DNA from: Staphylococcus devriesei
GTDB taxonomy: Bacteria; Bacillota; Bacilli; Staphylococcales; Staphylococcaceae
Assembly: GCF_002902625.1 (NCBI RefSeq)
Contig: NZ_PPRG01000027.1
Location: 1 to 45,996 of the forward strand
DNA: 45,996 nucleotides
Reading direction: 5' to 3'
This document shows positions 23,834 to 34,011 of the stretch, piece by piece. The first letter of the stretch is position 1. Each line of letters begins with the position of its first letter. Position numbers and translations under genes: made by a program. The notes beneath the pieces are model-generated. The model was not told the origin of the DNA. It saw only the letters and a program-made list of their open reading frames with translations, and did no database searches.

Positions 23834-24691
23834 CTATTTAGCGCGGTTTGAAGTACCAAATTCTCTGATTTTACCTTTAACTGTTTCTTTAATTGCTTCA
23901 CGAGCAGGACCTAAATATTTACGTGGATCATATACGTCTTGATCGTTATTTAAAACGTCTCTTACAGCTTTAGCAGAAGCAATTTGGTTTTCAGTATTTA
24001 CATTGATTTTAGCTGTACCATAAGGAATAGCTTTTTGGATATCTTTAGTTGGGATACCAGTTCCCCCGTGTAATACTAATGGTAAGCCAGTTGATGCACC
24101 GATTTCTTCCATTTCTTTAAATCCTAATTTAGGTTCACCTTTGTAAGGACCATGAACTGAACCTAAAGCAGGTGCTAATGTATCAATACCAGTTCTTTCA
24201 ACTAATTCTTGGCATTCTTTTGGATCAGCATAAATAATACCACCAACTACATCATCTTCTTGTCCGCCTACTGTTCCTAATTCAGCTTCTACAGATACAC
24301 CATGTTGGTGTGCATATTCAACTACTTTTGAAGTAATTTCAATATTTTCTTCAAATGGACTGTGTGAAGCATCAATCATTACTGATGTGAAACCAGCATC
24401 GATAGCTTCTTTACATTTGTCAAAGCTTGAACCATGATCTAAATGAATAGCTACTGGTACAGTAATGTTTAAGTCATGCATTAAACCTTCAACCATTTTA
24501 ACTACTGTATAGAAGCCGCTCATATAACGTGCAGCACCTTCAGATACACCTAAGATAACTGGAGCATTCTCTTCTTGAGAAGCTTCTAAAATAGCTTGTG
24601 TAAATTCTAAGTTATTTAAATTATATTGACCAACCGCATAACCATTCTCTTTCGCGTCGATTAACATTTCTTTCATTGAAACTAATGGCAT
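23834..24691 (-). CDS. fbaA: Class II fructose-bisphosphate aldolase
   Basis: The enzyme cleaves fructose-1,6-bisphosphate to glyceraldehyde-3-phosphate and dihydroxyacetone phosphate. The 285 residues are the usual length of the metal-dependent class II form. Zinc ligands and catalytic residues are seen in HLDHGSS (near 82-88), [24 protein letters not shown] and LVLHGGTG. It is a single-gene unit with its own extended -10 promoter and terminator, and a GGAGG ribosome binding site precedes the ATG. Staphylococci often also carry a class I aldolase elsewhere. Confidence 0.98.
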   Translation of the reverse strand: MPLVSMKEMLIDAKENGYAVGQYNLNNLEFTQAILEASQEENAPVILGVSEGAARYMSGFYTVVKMVEGLMHDLNITVPVAIHLDHGSSFDKCKEAIDAGFTSVMIDASHSPFEENIEITSKVVEYAHQHGVSVEAELGTVGGQEDDVVGGIIYADPKECQELVERTGIDTLAPALGSVHGPYKGEPKLGFKEMEEIGASTGLPLVLHGGTGIPTKDIQKAIPYGTAKINVNTENQIASAKAVRDVLNNDQDVYDPRKYLGPAREAIKETVKGKIREFGTSNRAK

Positions 24692-24707
24692 GAAAGTTCC
24701 TCCTTGT

Positions 24708-24737
24708 GTGCAAGTGCACGATTTTTAAATCATTATA
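24708..24737 (-). promoter_or_regulatory. fbaA extended -10 promoter and adjacent palindrome
   Basis: TGATATAAT on minus (TATAAT 24732-24737 with an upstream TG) is an extended -10 element without a good -35. A 12-bp palindrome GTGCAAGTGCAC (24708-24719) lies between it and the ribosome binding site, close to the expected transcript start. Confidence 0.55.
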
Positions 24738-24895
24738 TCAGAAAATTTTTTTAATTGCATGTTTATACTCATTTAAAATTTAAAACTTAAATTAGGTAGA
24801 GCATATTAAGCCACTTAATTAAGTAATTAGGTAATAATAGGACATTGCATTACACGTTATGTTTCATTACAATACTTATGAAATGGAGGATAATC

Positions 24896-25417
24896 ATGTC
24901 TAAAATATTACATACTCAACTTATCGGTGTATTTAACCGATTAGAAAATCAAGCACTTGATATACAAATGGCCGGCCAATGTCTAATGCAAGCAATTGGT
25001 GGCGAAGGTTACGTCTATGTCAAAGGTTATGGTGATTTAAAATTCTTTGAATCATTTATTTTAGAGAGTGAAGAAAAACTCAAATCTAGTAAAAAATTAT
25101 CATCACTTCAAACTTTTAGTGAGATAGATTCAACTGATCGTGTTTTTCTTTTTTCACCATTTTATACAGAAGAAGTTGCTCAAGATGTCAAGGCGTTAAT
25201 CGCTAAAGACATAGATTTTGTATTAATATGTAATCATCCTAAAGTAGATGATTTTCCTGAGCAATTTATGCATTTCGTTAATTTATCAACGCCACGTCCG
25301 ATTGTTTATACGGAAGACTATGATAAAATTGTGCAACCTCATACAATGGCATTTAATTATATTTATTATGAGATATACACACAAATGATAGAAATGACTC
25401 GTGATTTAGATTTATAA
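24896..25417 (+). CDS. DUF2529 family protein (YwjG-like)
   Basis: This encodes a 173-residue soluble protein that resembles the DUF2529 family; its function is unknown. In B. subtilis the related ywjG lies beside fbaA and pyrG, and the same position here supports the call. The fold looks SIS-like: alternating strands and helices with FNRLENQALDIQMAGQCL at the start and a DRVFLFSPFYTEE segment in the middle, but I see no catalytic motif. I start at the ATG at 24896 with GGAGG seven bases before it; an in-frame ATG at 24845 lacks a site. It is the only plus-strand gene among its neighbours. Confidence 0.8.
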   Translation: MSKILHTQLIGVFNRLENQALDIQMAGQCLMQAIGGEGYVYVKGYGDLKFFESFILESEEKLKSSKKLSSLQTFSEIDSTDRVFLFSPFYTEEVAQDVKALIAKDIDFVLICNHPKVDDFPEQFMHFVNLSTPRPIVYTEDYDKIVQPHTMAFNYIYYEIYTQMIEMTRDLDL

Positions 25418-25428
25418 CATAATAAAAT

Positions 25429-25485
25429 AGAGGTTGGAACATTAGCAGTTTATACATAAATCATAACCGCTTTGTTCCAACCTCT
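25429..25485. terminator. Bidirectional terminator, DUF2529 gene / pyrG
   Basis: A perfect 13-bp inverted repeat AGAGGTTGGAACA/TGTTCCAACCTCT (25429-25441 with 25473-25485) lies between convergent genes, with A/T runs on both flanks. Confidence 0.8.
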
Positions 25486-25491
25486 TATATT

Positions 25492-27144
<1,653 letters not shown>

Positions 27145-27171
27145 TTATTTACATTTAAAATTTATTAAATA

Positions 27172-27281
27172 AAAAAATCGCTCCCTCTCACATAACTGTA
27201 AGGGGAGCGTATAGAATTTATACACGTGTCCTATTTAAAGGAGCCCGAATAAAATTCTATCATCTTTTTAATAAAAGTCAA
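27172..27281 (-). promoter_or_regulatory. pyrG promoter and CTP-sensing attenuator leader
   Basis: On the minus strand the parts are: -35 TTGACT (27276-27281), a 16-base spacer, -10 TAGAAT (27254-27259), and a start seven bases later at 27246 giving GGGCTCC. About 35 bases downstream is a GC-rich hairpin (27179-27209) with a T-run, ending before the pyrG ribosome binding site. In B. subtilis, low CTP causes repeated G addition at this start, and the extra Gs pair with the hairpin's CU-rich arm to prevent termination. All required sequence parts are visible here; the mechanism is from established knowledge. Confidence 0.88.
27179..27209 (-). terminator. pyrG attenuator hairpin
   Basis: The arms CGCTCCC and GGGAGCG with further pairing flank a loop, followed on minus by a run of seven T. 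It is the intrinsic terminator part of the pyrG leader. Confidence 0.88.
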
Positions 27282-27294
27282 TCAAAACTAGATT

Positions 27295-27834
27295 TTAGTT
27301 ATTAAAATCTTTATCTTCTTCATCGTCATCTAGTTCATCTTCTTCATCATCAAGATCTTCGTCATCTTCTTGAATGACAAGGTCAGATTCAGCAATTTCA
27401 TCTTCTACTTGCTCATCTTCACTATCATCTAACGTTTCTTGATCATCTGTTTGAGCAGGAATATCGGTATCATCATCCATCTCATCTTCGCCTAATAATT
27501 TAAGATTTTTATCTTCTTCGTCTTCGTCATCAAGGATATCAAATTTTTGAATCGTTGGTGCGATTTTTTCTTCAATATCATCAACTGAATACCAATCACG
27601 TAATCCCCATTGATTCTCTCCAACGTTTAAAAAGCGTCCATCAGTATTTAAATCTGTGTAGAATTGAACCACACGGTTTTCAATTTCTTCGTATTCATAA
27701 TGACCAAGGTTTCTAAATTCATCGATAATATCGTATAAATTCATTGTAGTGCCTTTATCATTTAATAAAGTATAAGCCATGTCGATAAATGATTTCTCAT
27801 CGACCATTTCTTTAGTATAATCTTGGATCTTCAT
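27295..27834 (-). CDS. rpoE: RNA polymerase delta subunit
   Basis: Delta binds core RNA polymerase of Gram-positives, speeds recycling and alters promoter selectivity. The protein of about 179 residues has an ordered N-terminal HARE-HTH domain (about 1-90, ending [14 protein letters not shown]) and a long disordered tail of Asp and Glu (about 100-179), exactly the delta architecture. I start at the ATG at 27834, which has AAAGGAAG upstream; an in-frame TTG seven codons before is less likely. It is immediately upstream of the pyrG leader, the conserved rpoE-pyrG order of Bacillales; the pyrG promoter starts inside the last codons of rpoE or just after them. Confidence 0.97.
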   Translation of the reverse strand: MKIQDYTKEMVDEKSFIDMAYTLLNDKGTTMNLYDIIDEFRNLGHYEYEEIENRVVQFYTDLNTDGRFLNVGENQWGLRDWYSVDDIEEKIAPTIQKFDILDDEDEEDKNLKLLGEDEMDDDTDIPAQTDDQETLDDSEDEQVEDEIAESDLVIQEDDEDLDDEEDELDDDEEDKDFNN

Positions 27835-27948
27835 TATATTTATACTTCCTTTCAAAGGATTTTCTTAATACATCGCTAATTTTCATTAATTAATAATAAC
27901 AAAGATAAATTATAAAGGACAATAGATGATTTCGCAATTGCTATTACA

Positions 27949-28809
27949 TTAGTAATTTAGATATTTTTCAAAAATTATTAAATCATCTGATTGATCTATT
28001 TCTACAAATCCACTGTTACTACATAATGATTTAAGCTCATTATTTTCACCAAATAATGTGATGCTTAATGTATTTACTTGTTTAAAATGTTTGCGTACAT
28101 ATGTAGCTAATTGTCTTAACGCGCTTTCAGCAATGCCTTCTTTTCGTTGTTCTTTATAAACTTCAATTGCTGCTATATTAACATTGTTACCATGTTGTTC
28201 AAGTGCAATAAATCCTACTTTGTTGTTGTCTTTTAATAAATCAACAATATTGTAAAACGCAATGCTAGAATGCGTATTCCTTACTAATCGCAATGAAGAT
28301 ACATGTTTCAAATCTAAATCTAAATAATATAAACGTTCTTTACCTATTGGTCCTTCTTCTTTTGTAGCTGCGTGCATAAAACCCGCACGTTCATATACAT
28401 TCCAAGCACCTTTATTTTCAGCATCTACTACTAAATATAAATGATTGATTTCCGGAAAGACTTCTTGCACATATTGCGGTAAATGCATCATCATAGTAGT
28501 TCCATAGCCATTTCCTTGAAACTTCTCATTAATAGATAGCGATCTTACATAGACGACATTTTCGGGTGTATCATACCCTTCATGTTGATAATATTGATGT
28601 AGTACAAAGAAACCTACTACGTCCCCTTCTTCATTAATTGCAATATTAGCAATTCTATTTTCATCATTAAGCGCTTCCTCTAAAACTGACTTAGGTAATG
28701 ATGAATATACTTGTTGTCGCTCACTTAATTTGAAATCTAAAACATCTTGTCTATACCGTTCTTCAAATTCTTGAATAGTAATATTATCATATTGTTGATT
28801 TACAGTCAT
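27949..28809 (-). CDS. Tandem GNAT-family N-acetyltransferase-like protein
   Basis: This 286-residue cytosolic protein has an N-terminal GNAT domain (about 10-165). The acetyl-CoA-binding motif is visible as the RSLSINEKFQGNGYGTTMM stretch, followed by LYLVVDAENKGAWNVYERAGF. A second, degenerate GNAT-like half follows (about 170-286), with AIEVYKEQRKEGIAESAL in the place of the acetyl-CoA loop and FGENNELKSLCSNSGFVEI after it. The substrate is unknown. It lies upstream of rpoE on the same strand and divergent from coaW. The ATG follows GGGGATAA. Acetyltransferases of this shape occur beside rpoE in staphylococci, but I know of no established role. Confidence 0.85.
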   Translation of the reverse strand: MTVNQQYDNITIQEFEERYRQDVLDFKLSERQQVYSSLPKSVLEEALNDENRIANIAINEEGDVVGFFVLHQYYQHEGYDTPENVVYVRSLSINEKFQGNGYGTTMMMHLPQYVQEVFPEINHLYLVVDAENKGAWNVYERAGFMHAATKEEGPIGKERLYYLDLDLKHVSSLRLVRNTHSSIAFYNIVDLLKDNNKVGFIALEQHGNNVNIAAIEVYKEQRKEGIAESALRQLATYVRKHFKQVNTLSITLFGENNELKSLCSNSGFVEIDQSDDLIIFEKYLNY

Positions 28810-28998
28810 AAAAGTTATCCCCTATACTTTTAAAGTTATTTAGTAATATTATAATTGTTTTTTTACACTTATCAAATTATAATTCACTCATAATAAATCT
28901 TGTATGAAAAAAATTCTGCTTTTTAAAATTAATCTATTGTAATTCAATCAATTTCCTTTACTATAAATATGACATATAAAATCTAGAGGTGAATAAGA

Positions 28999-29799
28999 AT
29001 GAAAGTCGGTATTGACGCGGGAGGCACTTTAATAAAAATTGTGCAAGAATCTAAAAATGAACGTACGTACCATACTGAATTAACTACTGATATACATAAA
29101 GTTATTAAATGGTTAAATGAAAGCTCTTTTGAATCAATCAGCTTAACAGGAGGCAACGCAGGCGTTATTGCTGAAAATCTTAACACAACCACTAACACAT
29201 TTGTAGAGTTTGATGCCTCATCGAAAGGTTTAAGTATATTACTTAAAGAGCAAGGACATGATATCACTGATTATATCTTTGCTAATGTAGGGACCGGTAC
29301 TTCTTTACATTTCTTTGACGGTAAGCAACAACGTCGTGTCGGAGGAATTGGCACTGGTGGGGGCATGATCCAAGGACTTGGTTTCCTTCTTACTCAAATA
29401 TCAAATTACGAAGACTTAACAAACTTAGCACAATCTGGCGATAGAGATGCCATTGATTTAAAAGTAAAACATATTTATAAAGATACTGAACCACCTATCC
29501 CTGGTGAACTAACTGCAGCTAACTTCGGAAATGTACTCCATCATTTAGATGTTGAGTTTACAGCAGCCAATAAATTAGCCTCTGTAGTTGGTGTGGTCGG
29601 AGAAGTTATTACAACTATGGCTATCACCGTCGCCCGTGAAAATAACACTGAGAACGTTGTATATATTGGCTCATCTTTCAACAATAACCCGTTACTACGT
29701 GAAGTGATTGAAGATTATACAGTATTAAGAGGATTTAAACCATTCTATATTGAAAATGGCGCATTTTCTGGTGCGTTAGGTGCTATTTATTTAAGTTAA
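28999..29799 (+). CDS. coaW: Type II pantothenate kinase
   Basis: CoaW phosphorylates pantothenate, the first step of coenzyme A synthesis. The 266 residues match the staphylococcal type II enzyme, which belongs to the acetate kinase/hsp70/actin fold and is not feedback-inhibited by CoA. The phosphate-1 loop DAGGTLIK is at residues 6-13, with the phosphate-2 region NVGTGTSLH (near 94-102) and the adenosine-binding [14 protein letters not shown] near the C-terminus. The ATG follows an AGAGGTG site. It is a single-gene unit flanked by divergent (GNAT) and convergent (DUF2750-like) genes. The identification is strong because type II enzymes are otherwise mainly eukaryotic. Confidence 0.95.
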   Translation: MKVGIDAGGTLIKIVQESKNERTYHTELTTDIHKVIKWLNESSFESISLTGGNAGVIAENLNTTTNTFVEFDASSKGLSILLKEQGHDITDYIFANVGTGTSLHFFDGKQQRRVGGIGTGGGMIQGLGFLLTQISNYEDLTNLAQSGDRDAIDLKVKHIYKDTEPPIPGELTAANFGNVLHHLDVEFTAANKLASVVGVVGEVITTMAITVARENNTENVVYIGSSFNNNPLLREVIEDYTVLRGFKPFYIENGAFSGALGAIYLS

Positions 29800-29821
29800 A
29801 TTCAAACTAACTTATCACGTG

Positions 29822-29849
29822 TAACTAAGGTTAAGTAACTAAAGTTAAG
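29822..29849. repeat. Two tandem copies of a 14-bp unit
   Basis: TAACTAAGGTTAAG (29822-29835) is followed directly by TAACTAAAGTTAAG (29836-29849), which differs at one base. It lies in the 3' region after coaW. Confidence 0.6.
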
Positions 29850-29879
29850 TAGCATCTATTTCATATTCTATTACAAACT

Positions 29880-29924
29880 AAAATAAACTGGGGCACTTCA
29901 TATGAAGTGTCCCAGTTTATTTTA
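29880..29924. terminator. Bidirectional terminator, coaW / DUF2750-like gene
   Basis: A near-perfect long palindrome centred on CACTTCATATGAAGTG, with arms AAATAAACTGGG and CCCAGTTTATTT, ends in T-runs on both strands, between convergent genes. Confidence 0.85.
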
Positions 29925-29935
29925 ATAATATACTC

Positions 29936-30601
29936 TTAAAAAGTAAGTTCATCAGAAAGTCTTTGAGCTGAAATCACTGTCCCTACAACTCCAGGTTTTA
30001 AATCAATGGCTACTGCTTGATCATTATCACGTAATTTATCGAGCCAGTCACTAAACACACCACCTTCAATTTCAATTAATTCACATTCTTCGAAGTCTTG
30101 ATCACGTACTTTACGAGCACGACTTTTCAAACTCCAAACTGGCATAATATGAGGTTTTTGATGTTTATCATCACTAATTAAGATGAAATGTTTCTCTCCA
30201 TGACGTGTTAAACCAAATACTTGGTCCTCTTTAGCTACATCTTTTACAAATTCCTTAGTTCGAATCTTATCAAGTTCAGACATTAATTGGTCACTCATGC
30301 CTACTACATTAACAAGTGCTCCATTTTCTTCAGAAGTTGAATTAATAATAATTTGATCATTCTCATCAAATATATCGTCTAATTCATAGGTTACAAAAGT
30401 GTCAATATCGATTTCAATTATTCGATCATATGAAATCTCTGAATTATTCAAATAACTTTCTGCCTGTTCTTTTTGAGTCCAAACGGCTATATACGTATTA
30501 TCTTTCGCTTGAAGACGTACTAACTTTTTATTCTTACTCGCTACATAAATGACCTCATTGATTAATATATCTCTAAAGTAGTCAGTATTTCTATAAGACA
30601 T
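29936..30601 (-). CDS. DUF2750-like protein with two related halves
   Basis: This encodes a 221-residue soluble acidic protein, probably of the DUF2750 type. The C-terminal half (about 125-205) has the motif-like VWSLKSRARKVRDQDFEE, then an acidic IEIEGGVFSDWLDKLRDN and AVAIDL. The N-terminal half (about 25-90) has a comparable AVWTQKEQAESYL, IEIDIDTFVTYELDDIFDENDQIIIN. The two halves therefore look like an internal duplication. Related proteins are sometimes annotated SseB-like or DUF2750; no function is known. I use the ATG at 30601, which has GAGGG upstream, not the TTG two codons earlier. It is a single gene. Confidence 0.7.
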   Translation of the reverse strand: MSYRNTDYFRDILINEVIYVASKNKKLVRLQAKDNTYIAVWTQKEQAESYLNNSEISYDRIIEIDIDTFVTYELDDIFDENDQIIINSTSEENGALVNVVGMSDQLMSELDKIRTKEFVKDVAKEDQVFGLTRHGEKHFILISDDKHQKPHIMPVWSLKSRARKVRDQDFEECELIEIEGGVFSDWLDKLRDNDQAVAIDLKPGVVGTVISAQRLSDELTF

Positions 30602-30716
30602 GTTCAACCCTCTATTCCTGTATTTTTATCACTTAAAATACTAAATTAATAACTATTTGTCGTCAAATGAATTATACAGGATAGCAAAGCACTAACAATT
30701 ATGTTCTTCTTTAATA

Positions 30717-31910
30717 CTAGTTATTTTTAAATTCCGAAATAAACGCTTTCTCTAACTGTTCAACTTCTTCTTTCGAATTAGCATGCCATATACACCCAAA
30801 ACGAGAGTTAACTTCATTCTTGCCATACCAATCTCCATCATAATAAGAAAGCGGATAGAGTACTCCCTGTTTTACATATTTAAGAATGGTATTAAAGAAT
30901 TTCTCATTATCTCCTTTTGAAAAGTAACTATAAAACTTTTGATAATTTGGATTTAGTTCATCTTGTAGTAGCAACATACTAGTTGAACCATTTTGCCTAA
31001 AGTTTAAATCAATTGCAAACACTTCACCGTGTTCATCTAATAATAAATCAAAACCTGCAACACCAAAGAATCCTAATTTAACACCATTTTCCATGATTTC
31101 TCTGCCAGCATCTATTACGTGTTGTGGAACATCATGAACGTTTTCATTTCCAGCGTAAAATCCATATTCATCCGTAATTTGATGAGCCGTACCTAAATAT
31201 TTAATTCCAATCTCTTCAGAATATGCGTATTGCACGCAAAAATTTTTAACCGCTTCAATTTTTTGTTCAATAATCAAGTTATCCGTTGCATCACTAGCTT
31301 CGAATATTCGCTGTGTAGCATTTTCTAAATCTTCTTCATTATAGCAAATCATCACGCCGTAGCCGCCTGCGGTAGGTAAGTCATCTCCTGGCTTAATGAC
31401 AAATGGAAATGACCAATCTTTAACACGTGCCTTAAAATCATTAATTGAAACTATTTCCCGTTCTGGTAAGTATTTATGATTTGTCCATTCCGGGATACGC
31501 GCTTTATTATTTAAAGCAACAAATACCTCTTTATCTACAGCGTAACAGTCATCAGTTATTATATCTTCACTATGAATATATTGAAAATATATTTTTTTCT
31601 TCTCTTTATTAACAATTTGATTAAAGGCTTCTTCATATGTTTCTCGATCATGAAATTTATATATATGGCTTGGAATTGATTTTCCTACAATTTCAAATAA
31701 TTGTTGCAATCTATCAGTAATACTTGCTTCATGCACAATCATAGGCATTTTATTTGAGATAATCATTTCACGGCCCGTTAAAAAGTTCGACTGGTGTTCT
31801 TCTGGTTTCAGCCAAGGATTAGAGACGTATGAAGGTCTTGAATTATAAACTATTGTCTCATCATATAAATCACTTAAGGTTAACGTTGATTTTTTTGAGT
31901 TTTCTGTCAT
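30717..31910 (-). CDS. ATP-grasp domain ligase of unknown substrate
   Basis: This 397-residue cytosolic protein has the ATP-grasp fold. The visible features are Lys173 in FVIKPGDD, the glycine-rich AGGYGVM (181-187), the adenine-binding LIIEQKI (212-218), and the metal/ATP-binding GFDLLLDEHGEVFAIDLNFRQNGS (acidic residues at 288 and 301, Asn303). Such enzymes join a carboxylate to an amine or thiol via an acyl phosphate. The first 160 residues form the N-terminal pre-ATP-grasp part. It overlaps the M20 gene by one base (TAATG), so the two are coupled. The layout suggests a dipeptide- or amino-acid-ligase paired with a hydrolase; the substrate is unknown. Confidence 0.8.
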   Translation of the reverse strand: MTENSKKSTLTLSDLYDETIVYNSRPSYVSNPWLKPEEHQSNFLTGREMIISNKMPMIVHEASITDRLQQLFEIVGKSIPSHIYKFHDRETYEEAFNQIVNKEKKKIYFQYIHSEDIITDDCYAVDKEVFVALNNKARIPEWTNHKYLPEREIVSINDFKARVKDWSFPFVIKPGDDLPTAGGYGVMICYNEEDLENATQRIFEASDATDNLIIEQKIEAVKNFCVQYAYSEEIGIKYLGTAHQITDEYGFYAGNENVHDVPQHVIDAGREIMENGVKLGFFGVAGFDLLLDEHGEVFAIDLNFRQNGSTSMLLLQDELNPNYQKFYSYFSKGDNEKFFNTILKYVKQGVLYPLSYYDGDWYGKNEVNSRFGCIWHANSKEEVEQLEKAFISEFKNN

Positions 31911-33094
31911 TATTTTGTTTGCCCCTTTATATGAGAATGTTGTTGAACGATCTCATCAAACAATCCCTTATTTTCAATTAATTCCAATCCCATTAAAGCA
32001 ATGATTTTAGCGCCGCGAATTAAAGCTTGGTCACCGTGTACACTAGCAGCTGCTTCTCTAAAACGGTGTGTATGACCAACTAAGTTTCTAGAACCAATCT
32101 TCACATGTGGGTGGATAGTAGGTACTATATGACTGACGTTACCCGTATCTGTAGAGCCAAAACCAAAATCATCATGACTCACTTCTTCGCCGACACTTTT
32201 TGCATATTTTTCAAAAAGTTCATCAAGTTTAGGTGTTTTTATAAATTCATTAACCCCATTTTGAATTGGTCCAAATTCATAGTCACACCCTGTTTGAATT
32301 GCTGCACCTCTAGCAATTTGGTTTACTTTTTCCGTTAAAACATCTAATTCTTTACGCGATGTTGCACGCGTATAAAATCTAGCATGTGTAAAATCTGGAA
32401 TAATATTTGCTGCTTTACCACCGTCTAAGATAACCCCGTGGACTCTTTGGTCTTTTTTAATATGCTGTCTGAGTTGAGCTACGCCATTGAAATAAGAAAT
32501 CATAGCATCTAATGCGTTTAATGCTTCGTCAGCATTTTCAGACGCATGAGCGCTCTTACCATAAAATTTAATATCTAAGACATCTACGGCCAACGTGTTA
32601 ATAGTAGGATATGTTTCATTACCTGGATGTATCATTAAAGCTACGTCTATATCATCGATGACACCTGCTTTAACATAGGAAGCTTTCGCACTACCATTTT
32701 CCCCACCTTCTTCAGCTGGGCATCCAAGAACTACGATCTTGCCTCCAACATTATCAACGACTTGCTTTAACGCGATGCCAGCCATAACACTAGCTGTTCC
32801 AATAATATTGTGACCGCAAGCATGTCCTAAACCTGGTAATGCATCGTATTCAGCTAAATAGCCGATAGTAGGCCCTTCTTTTTCTGAATTATACGTTGCT
32901 ATAAATCCTGTCGCATGACCAGCTATATCACTTTCAATATTAAAGTCATTCTCTTTTAATTTATCTATTAAAGTTCTTGATGCAAAAATTTCTTCGTTCC
33001 CTAACTCGGGGCGTTCATGTATACGATGACTAATTTCAACATAATCATACTTTTTATTTTCAATATAATCTAAAATCCCTTGTGTATTGCTCAT
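31910..33094 (-). CDS. M20-family metallo-amidohydrolase (M20D/aminoacylase type)
   Basis: This 394-residue zinc amidohydrolase should cleave an amide or peptide bond. The active-site block is AEYDALPGLGHACGHN (81-96), with metal ligands at the GH and CGH (His91, His95), followed by the catalytic GCPAEEGGENG (Glu128-Glu129). A dimerisation insert is near 180-290, and the later FGFGSTDTGN and the C-terminal VGHTHRFREAA supply further ligands. The motif style fits the M20D subfamily (aminoacylase/PM20D2/aminobenzoyl-glutamate hydrolases) rather than M20A/C peptidases. It starts a two-gene operon with the ATP-grasp ligase and is preceded by a promoter-like sequence at 33192-33220. Confidence 0.88.
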   Translation of the reverse strand: MSNTQGILDYIENKKYDYVEISHRIHERPELGNEEIFASRTLIDKLKENDFNIESDIAGHATGFIATYNSEKEGPTIGYLAEYDALPGLGHACGHNIIGTASVMAGIALKQVVDNVGGKIVVLGCPAEEGGENGSAKASYVKAGVIDDIDVALMIHPGNETYPTINTLAVDVLDIKFYGKSAHASENADEALNALDAMISYFNGVAQLRQHIKKDQRVHGVILDGGKAANIIPDFTHARFYTRATSRKELDVLTEKVNQIARGAAIQTGCDYEFGPIQNGVNEFIKTPKLDELFEKYAKSVGEEVSHDDFGFGSTDTGNVSHIVPTIHPHVKIGSRNLVGHTHRFREAAASVHGDQALIRGAKIIALMGLELIENKGLFDEIVQQHSHIKGQTK

Positions 33095-33191
33095 AAATCA
33101 TAACTCCCTTTTACACTCATTAACTAATCTTACTTTCAAAAATTAGGTTGTCTTAGCCATTCGTCAAATTATCCAAAATTAATTATTACCT

Positions 33192-33220
33192 ATTTTATCG
33201 GATTTAAAAGAGGTTGTCAT
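33192..33220 (-). promoter_or_regulatory. Candidate promoter of the M20/ATP-grasp operon
   Basis: On minus, ATGACA (33215-33220), a 17-base spacer and TAAAAT (33192-33197), about 100 bases upstream of the M20 ATG. The match is moderate. Confidence 0.45.
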
Positions 33221-33309
33221 TAAATTTCGTCTTATTTACAAAATTTTCTAACAATAATTTATCTACCCGGTTTATCCTCTTTTAACTCGATATTTTAAAT
33301 TGTGAAAAA

Positions 33310-33338
33310 TTGTAAATAAATAAAACTCTTGTTACAAT
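33310..33338 (+). promoter_or_regulatory. luxS promoter
   Basis: TTGTAA (33310-33315), a 17-base spacer and TACAAT (33333-33338) lie about 50 bases upstream of luxS. Confidence 0.65.
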
Positions 33339-33388
33339 CAATTTATTGATTTAGCATAGAGTTAGGAGCTATCTAAGGAGGATGTCTT

Positions 33389-33859
33389 ATGACAAAAATG
33401 AACGTTGAAAGTTTTAATTTAGATCATACTAAAGTAGTGGCACCATTTGTACGATTAGCGGGCACAATGGAAGGTTTAAATGGCGATGTTATTAAAAAAT
33501 ACGATATTCGCTTTAAACAACCAAATAAAGAACATATGGAAATGCCAGGGTTACATTCACTTGAACATTTAATGGCTGAAAATATTAGAAATCATACTGA
33601 TAAAGTAGTTGATTTAAGTCCTATGGGTTGTCAGACAGGTTTCTATGTTTCATTTATCAATCATGATAATTATGATGAAGTATTAGATATTATTGAAAAA
33701 ACATTAAACGATGTTTTACAAGCTACTGAAGTACCAGCTTGTAATGAAGTTCAATGTGGATGGGCAGCTAGCCATTCTCTAGAAGGTGCAAAAGAAATTG
33801 CACAAGAATTCTTAAATAAGCGTAACCAATGGAATGATATCTTTGGTGATAATAAATAA
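33389..33859 (+). CDS. luxS: S-ribosylhomocysteine lyase
   Basis: LuxS cleaves S-ribosylhomocysteine to homocysteine and DPD, recycling the methyl donor and producing the AI-2 precursor. The 156 residues are full length. The metal site is His56 and His60 in LHSLEH together with Cys123 in QCGWAASHS; Cys81 in [10 protein letters not shown] is the catalytic residue. AAGGAGG lies seven bases before the ATG at 33389. It stands alone between a promoter and a 20-bp-stem terminator. The identification is secure. Confidence 0.98.
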   Translation: MTKMNVESFNLDHTKVVAPFVRLAGTMEGLNGDVIKKYDIRFKQPNKEHMEMPGLHSLEHLMAENIRNHTDKVVDLSPMGCQTGFYVSFINHDNYDEVLDIIEKTLNDVLQATEVPACNEVQCGWAASHSLEGAKEIAQEFLNKRNQWNDIFGDNK

Positions 33860-33907
33860 TCTCACTGTTTAACACGCTATATGCAAGTAAATTGGAGGTA
33901 ATCCATA

Positions 33908-33960
33908 AAAAACTCGAAGACGATTTCTCACTGTAACAATGAAATCGTCTTCGAGTTTTT
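33908..33960. terminator. Strong bidirectional terminator, luxS / DoxX gene
   Basis: A perfect 20-bp inverted repeat (33908-33927 with 33941-33960), GC-rich in its inner part and with A-run/T-run outer ends, separates convergent genes. Confidence 0.92.
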
Positions 33961-34011
33961 TACATTCTATATTTTATGTGATTCGTTTAAGTCTACGTTA
34001 AACCTACAAGA

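Noticed and set aside
29822..29849. The 14-bp tandem pair after coaW as a CRISPR-like or mobile-element repeat
   Set aside because: There are only two copies, no spacer and no associated genes.
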